Below, one piece after another: positions 15,213 through 18,580 of a stretch of DNA of 18,580 nt (position 1 is its first letter; each line of letters begins with the position of its first letter). The notes below the pieces were generated by a model, which did not search any database, had not been told where the DNA came from, and was given only the letters and a program-made list of their open reading frames with translations. The stretch spans positions 1-18,580 of the forward strand of contig CAMTOX010000001.1 in the NCBI GenBank assembly GCA_947074225.1, read 5' to 3'. The translations under genes were made by a program, and so were the position numbers. This DNA comes from an uncultured bacterium. Lineage in GTDB: Bacteria; Bacteroidota; Bacteroidia; Bacteroidales; Paludibacteraceae.

Positions 15213-16916
15213 TTAAAAACCAATCGGGTTTAATTTATTTCGTTTATTCAAACTCTCCTCTTTGCAGAGGGTATCGATATATTTTGCCGTTGGTTTTGTA
15301 CTATAAAGAATCCCATTAATAGTCACTTTACGGCCGATATTCTCTATCTCTCCTCCGCTTAACCCATATTTTTCAGCTAACAGCAAACACTCTTCTTGCG
15401 TAAGAGCAGGTATCATACTCTTCCATATTTTTACTTTGGCTGCAATTTCAGGCTTTTTAAACTCTATTTTATATAAGAATCTACGTTCAAATGCTTTGTC
15501 TAGGTTTGAAGTTAGGTTAGTGGTGGCAATCATGATTCCTTTGTTTTTCTCCATCTCTTCTAAAATAATATTCTGGATACTATTTTCCATCTTCTCCACG
15601 GCTCTTTCTGCGCCCTCTTGTCTGATACCTAAGATAGCATCTGCTTCATTAAACAGAAGAATTGGTGTCTGCTCTTGTTGCTCACATACAGCGCGATAGT
15701 TTGAGAATAGTTCCTTAATATTCTTCTCGCTGTCGCCCACCCATTTGCTCTTTAGCAGTGACACATCTACAACGAATAGGTCGCGCTCTGTTACTCGAGC
15801 AATTTGGTACACTGTTTCTGTTTTTCCTGTTCCAGGCTCTCCATAGAAGATGGCATTAAAACCTTTTCGCATTCCAGAGGCTTCAAGATTATCTTGAATC
15901 TTTTTAAAATTATCATTCATTAAAAGATCCCTTAATTGCGATACCTGTTTCTCCTCTTCTATGTTGTAAAATAACTCCTTAGCAGTTAAAGTGCTATATT
16001 TCTTTAAATTGTTATTTGGAATTTGTTCTTTTAAGTCGATATGGCACTCCGATAATAACTCATTACATCCTTCATCTGTTAAATTATAACTCTCCGACAT
16101 AAAGAAGTTACCCGTGTTTTTACTCTCTATCCAGCCTTTACGCAGAAGTTGATGCGTTCCCATTCGCAAAGCTCCTTTAATACGGTTGTAATCGCTTCGG
16201 CTGTTGATAATACTCTCAATGTCATAAAAATTTATGCTGTTATCTTTTTCATTTATCAGTCGGTGGCAGAAGAACAAAATCAATACTTGATCGCCATTCT
16301 TTGTAATAATATTATTCTCTTTTCTTACTAACTCTTTGGCTATTTTTAGCTGCTTGTTGTTATTAACTAGCTCGTGAATGTCGCGCACTAATGTAGAGTA
16401 ATCTAAATCGTGCTCATCGGCTTCAAAGAAGTAGTCGGCTAGAACTTCAAAAAACTGTTCAATGTTTAAGTTCATGATGTTGCGAACTTCTAATTTCACA
16501 TTTTCCTTCAAACTTTCAATTACCTTTCTTGGAATATAAAAGGCATTATGATGTTCGTTGTTTCGTTTACGTATATACCCTTTTATAAATAACTCTTCAA
16601 GTGCTTCGTTATGTTTCATAATACGTAGGTTGCTACAGTCAAAATAGTTCGACAATTCAGACATCTCTATAGCACCTCCAGAGTTTAACTCTATAAAGGC
16701 CGAGAGGAATAGTGCTGCCATCTTACTCATCTCTAAACGGTTGCTTAATGTATTCAAGAAAGGTTCACTCAGTTGAATGGCTTTGGGAGTAAGTTTTTGA
16801 TTCTGGTTCAACAGAAGAATCTCCTCCATTAAATCCATTATGTTCAATTTGCTAATGCTGCTTAAGCTACGCCTTTTCTTAGGGATTGCAGGCTCTGTAA
16901 AAATAGTATCTTTCAT
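15213..16916 (-). CDS. AAA+ ATPase with winged-helix-like N-terminal region
   Basis: The 567-residue protein has a classic-clade AAA+ module at about 325-545: Walker A GEPGTGKT (359-366), a substrate-loop candidate KSKWVGDSEKNI, Walker B ILLFNEAD (Asn423-Glu424), sensor 1 IATTNLTSNLD, and the arginine-finger segment FERRF. In Walker B the usual Mg-coordinating Asp is Asn423, while the catalytic Glu424 is kept. The first ~320 residues are helical with two segments that look like winged-helix units (about 60-130 and 225-300); no protease or nuclease motif is seen. It resembles uncharacterised AAA+ proteins of Bacteroidetes and I cannot name a function. It is followed by a WYL regulator gene (49 nt) and preceded by an exonuclease gene (89 nt), all on the same strand. 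Confidence 0.85.
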   Translation of the reverse strand: MKDTIFTEPAIPKKRRSLSSISKLNIMDLMEEILLLNQNQKLTPKAIQLSEPFLNTLSNRLEMSKMAALFLSAFIELNSGGAIEMSELSNYFDCSNLRIMKHNEALEELFIKGYIRKRNNEHHNAFYIPRKVIESLKENVKLEVRNIMNLNIEQFFEVLADYFFEADEHDLDYSTLVRDIHELVNNNKQLKIAKELVRKENNIITKNGDQVLILFFCHRLINEKDNSINFYDIESIINSRSDYNRIKGALRMGTHQLLRKGWIESKNTGNFFMSESYNLTDEGCNELLSECHIDLKEQIPNNNLKKYSTLTAKELFYNIEEEKQVSQLRDLLMNDNFKKIQDNLEASGMRKGFNAIFYGEPGTGKTETVYQIARVTERDLFVVDVSLLKSKWVGDSEKNIKELFSNYRAVCEQQEQTPILLFNEADAILGIRQEGAERAVEKMENSIQNIILEEMEKNKGIMIATTNLTSNLDKAFERRFLYKIEFKKPEIAAKVKIWKSMIPALTQEECLLLAEKYGLSGGEIENIGRKVTINGILYSTKPTAKYIDTLCKEESLNKRNKLNPIGF

Positions 16917-17005
16917 CTTTTTTTGTTTAAATGTGTTCTTTATTCCCGCAAGGGAATTCTCTTTATTTACCTATATAATACGTCTTTCAACTCCATATGG
17001 TGACC

Positions 17006-17497
17006 TTAAAAGAGTTTCATGGCAATATATGCACATGCTTCGGCATCGGCCAATGCGTTGTGGTGATTCTCTAATTCAAAACCTACGGCTTGCGATACAG
17101 TATGAAGTTGGTAATTTTTTAAACCTTTCATTTGCTGACGCGATGCATATAAGGTACATAGAAATGAGTAGTTAGGGTAGGGCATTTTATAGTGCTCGTG
17201 GCACTTCTTCAAACAATCTTCATCAAAACCTTTGTTGTGTGCCACTAAAGTTAGGTGCTCTAACCTTGAGGCAATACGCTTCCATACCTCTGGAAAGAGG
17301 TCGGCTTGACGAGTGTCGGCATGCGACAACCCATGACAATCGGTTGCCCAACGACGGTAGTAATTTGGGGCAGGTTTTACGAGCTCATAGAAACGATCTA
17401 CTATCTCACCATCACGTACTATTACTACGCCAATACTACATATACTACAATGTTTCTCGTTGGCGGTTTCAAAATCTATTGCTGCAAAAGTTTTCAT
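17006..17497 (-). CDS. DEDDh 3'-5' exonuclease (DnaQ/PolC epsilon-like)
   Basis: The 163-residue protein is a stand-alone exonuclease domain of the RNase T/DnaQ fold, which degrades DNA or RNA from the 3' end with two metal ions. All catalytic motifs are present: DFET near the N-terminus (Asp8, Glu10), HNKGFDEDCL (Exo II), and HHNALADAEACA (Exo III with the H-x4-D form). DCHGLSHAD is the helical link typical of the family. I chose the ATG at 17497 (MKTFAAIDFET); the frame can be read from a TTG at 17527, but this only adds ten unconserved residues. It lies after a strong bidirectional terminator and 89 nt before the AAA+ gene. A role in repair, RNA turnover or defence cannot be chosen from sequence alone. 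Confidence 0.88.
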   Translation of the reverse strand: MKTFAAIDFETANEKHCSICSIGVVIVRDGEIVDRFYELVKPAPNYYRRWATDCHGLSHADTRQADLFPEVWKRIASRLEHLTLVAHNKGFDEDCLKKCHEHYKMPYPNYSFLCTLYASRQQMKGLKNYQLHTVSQAVGFELENHHNALADAEACAYIAMKLF

Positions 17498-17566
17498 AAG
17501 TACATCTGTTAATGATTTATGCAGCAAAATAACACTATCAAAACGCCAAATAGTTACCTTGAAGCC

Positions 17567-17605
17567 AAAAAAAAGCGTTTAAATTTATTTTAAACGCTTT
17601 TTTTT
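17567..17605. terminator. Bidirectional terminator between pRiA4b-like gene and exonuclease gene
   Basis: A perfect 17-bp stem (17567-17583 with 17589-17605) closes on a 5-nt TTTAT loop and has eight A's at its left foot and eight T's at its right foot. It ends the minus-strand pRiA4b-like gene 38 nt after its stop. The core AAAAGCGTTT resembles that of the terminator at 10853-10889. Confidence 0.9.
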
Positions 17606-17642
17606 AGACTCTACATCAGTTAAAAGTCTCTATGTAATCTTA

Positions 17643-18206
17643 TTATTCTAAATTAGATAACCCTTCGGCTAAATAGTCTGGATCTAATACTATTTCTGTA
17701 GGATCAAACTTTTCGTCATCTTCCATGCATAACCATTCGCGCATTATTCCATACTCAGGATGTTTAGGGTTGGTAAGTACGGTTTTTAGATATTCATAGC
17801 CCGGAATACCACCACAATCTTCTGGCGGACAGCCATTAGCTCCTCCAGTCAATTCGGCTTGAACCTCTCCACGAAGTGGGGGGAGTACAGATTCTACCTC
17901 TAAGGTATGGTACCAACTATCGCCAAAATCATATTCATAAGTTAATGTATCGCCTTTCTCCTTCAATAGGTCGTTAATAATCATCTCGCTATAATTCTCT
18001 TCATTGTCGCTAAGACCGGTAAGTTCGGGAACAAACATCTTATCGTTTACTATGAAACGGTGCAGGTGAGAGTTGTCCCATTGCATAACCGACTGTATAA
18101 CCTGATGTAGTGAAGACATGCTTAGAGTGTTGTTAATCACTATTCTACGCCATACTTCGGGTTTTGAATTATCTAAAGAGATTTTAAGTTGTAAACTATT
18201 TTTCAT
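17643..18206 (-). CDS. Plasmid pRiA4b ORF-3-like family protein
   Basis: The 187-residue protein belongs to the PRiA4_ORF3 family (also called IS1096 TnpR-like). Recognised parts are the N-terminal LKISLDNSKPEVWRRIVI, LHQVIQSVMQWDNSHLHRFIV, the central YEYDFGDSWYHTLEVE, and the cysteine pair in GGANGCPPEDCGGIPGYEYL, which may hold a metal. The C-terminal tail is acidic. The family is widespread in bacterial chromosomes and plasmids, and its molecular function is not established. No transposase or plasmid gene lies nearby, so the family name should not be read as evidence of a mobile element. It lies 48 nt after the TIGR04076-like gene on the same strand and may be co-transcribed with it. Confidence 0.88.
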   Translation of the reverse strand: MKNSLQLKISLDNSKPEVWRRIVINNTLSMSSLHQVIQSVMQWDNSHLHRFIVNDKMFVPELTGLSDNEENYSEMIINDLLKEKGDTLTYEYDFGDSWYHTLEVESVLPPLRGEVQAELTGGANGCPPEDCGGIPGYEYLKTVLTNPKHPEYGIMREWLCMEDDEKFDPTEIVLDPDYLAEGLSNLE

Positions 18207-18254
18207 ACTGGTAATAAATTACAGAGTTATTCTTGTTAAATGCCTCAATATTTG

Positions 18255-18533
18255 TCAATCGTTTAGGACCTCGATGTAAAAACTCACAGGTCGGAACCCA
18301 TCGTTACACGATATCATGGCGGAGTAGGGGTTTTTCATCCAACCATTGTAAAAGTTTCCACCACCATGAGCTAAGGTCATTACAAAAGGGTACATAGATT
18401 GCCAAGCACTTTCGCAGAAACCTTCCGGCCGATTACCATCTACCGAGATATAACTATCGCCTACGGTTACATGGCAAGCATGCTCTATTGGATTCTCATA
18501 GAGTTCAGACAAATCAGGATGTTCTACCTTGCG
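18255..18533 (-). CDS. TIGR04076-family protein, 5' end missing at contig end
   Basis: About 93 residues of genuine sequence match the TIGR04076 family of small proteins of unknown function. Signatures are HPDLSELYENPIEHACHV, RPEGFCESAWQSMYPFV, LAHGGGNFYNGWMKNP and CNDGFRPVSFYIE. The conserved cysteines (in EHACHV, EGFCES and ISCNDG) are all present. The frame stays open to the window edge, but everything upstream of about 18534 is sequencing adapter, so the real start is missing; I estimate 8-15 N-terminal residues are lost. The TTG at 18512 is an internal codon, not a start. It is the first gene of a minus-strand pair with the pRiA4b-like gene. Confidence 0.85.
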   Translation of the reverse strand, partial: RKVEHPDLSELYENPIEHACHVTVGDSYISVDGNRPEGFCESAWQSMYPFVMTLAHGGGNFYNGWMKNPYSAMISCNDGFRPVSFYIEVLND

Positions 18534-18580
18534 AGCTCGGAAGAGCGTCGTGTAGGGAAAGAGTAGAGGTAATCGTGGGG
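18534..18580 (-). other. Illumina adapter sequence at contig end (artefact)
   Basis: From 18537 to 18564 the plus strand matches the reverse complement of the Illumina TruSeq/PE read-1 adapter without a mismatch (28 nt; core GGAAGAGCGTCGTGTAGGG). With one mismatch at 18536 the match starts at 18534. The last ~16 bases resemble the rest of the adapter with errors, as in low-quality read ends. In the minus-strand frame it translates to LFPYTTLFR, a well-known adapter-derived peptide in protein databases. It is not part of the genome. Confidence 0.97.

Noticed and set aside
16942..16957. 6-bp hairpin ATTCCC-GCAA-GGGAAT downstream of the exonuclease gene as a terminator
   Set aside because: The stem is short and no T-run follows on the minus strand, so it does not support a transcription stop; the exonuclease and AAA genes may still be joined.
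17498..17527. Longer exonuclease start at 17527
   Set aside because: It uses TTG and adds ten residues before the family-typical MKTFAAIDFET start.
17643..18206. pRiA4b/IS1096-type name as a sign of a mobile element
   Set aside because: No transposase, terminal repeats or plasmid genes are nearby; the family is common in chromosomes.
18510..18512. TTG at 18512 as the start of the TIGR04076-like gene
   Set aside because: Conserved family residues (HPDL) continue upstream of it; the true start is lost at the contig end.

Overview
This 18.6 kb piece looks like the end of a contig from an anaerobic gut-type Bacteroidales bacterium. The DNA is AT-rich, most genes lack a Shine-Dalgarno site, and one upstream region carries a Bacteroidetes-type -7 box. 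The genes (single-chain pyruvate:ferredoxin oxidoreductase, divergent decarboxylase-type carboxyltransferase, System II cytochrome c assembly with a multi-heme peroxidase) fit that group. The exact family cannot be read from the window. Muribaculaceae is one possibility, because oxalate genes have, as I recall, been reported there.

Layout, left to right: (1) a plus-strand OadA/PycB-like carboxyltransferase whose biotinyl-type domain lacks the biotin-accepting lysine, then a GNAT acetyltransferase, each followed by a hairpin terminator. (2) A full-length minus-strand nifJ, divergent from the next block across a 614 bp AT-rich intergenic region with a near-palindromic operator candidate. (3) A plus-strand operon frc-oxc-yfdV encoding formyl-CoA:oxalate CoA-transferase, oxalyl-CoA decarboxylase and an AEC-family transporter. 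Together these would import oxalate, activate it with CoA from formyl-CoA, decarboxylate oxalyl-CoA, and release CO2 and formate. Gene order and sequence resemble E. coli yfdWUV. (4) A minus-strand operon resB-ccsA-ccp, coding for a compact cytochrome c maturation system and a membrane-anchored tri-heme peroxidase of quinol-peroxidase type. (5) A minus-strand set: a DEDDh exonuclease, an AAA+ ATPase with winged-helix-like N-terminal parts, and a WYL-domain regulator. (6) A pRiA4b ORF-3-like protein and a TIGR04076-family protein.

The last ~45 bases (18534-18580) are not genomic: they match the reverse complement of the Illumina read-1 adapter. The TIGR04076 gene is therefore cut by the contig end, and any N-terminal extension read through this stretch is an artefact.

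The most biologically interesting part is the oxalate operon. Its CoA-transferase differs from characterised FRC at three active-site positions, its transporter has a ~40-residue Ala/Thr repeat insert, and there is a strong hairpin between frc and oxc. The AAA+/WYL pair is the best candidate for an uncharacterised system. No CRISPR array, tRNA, rRNA, insertion sequence or integrase was seen.
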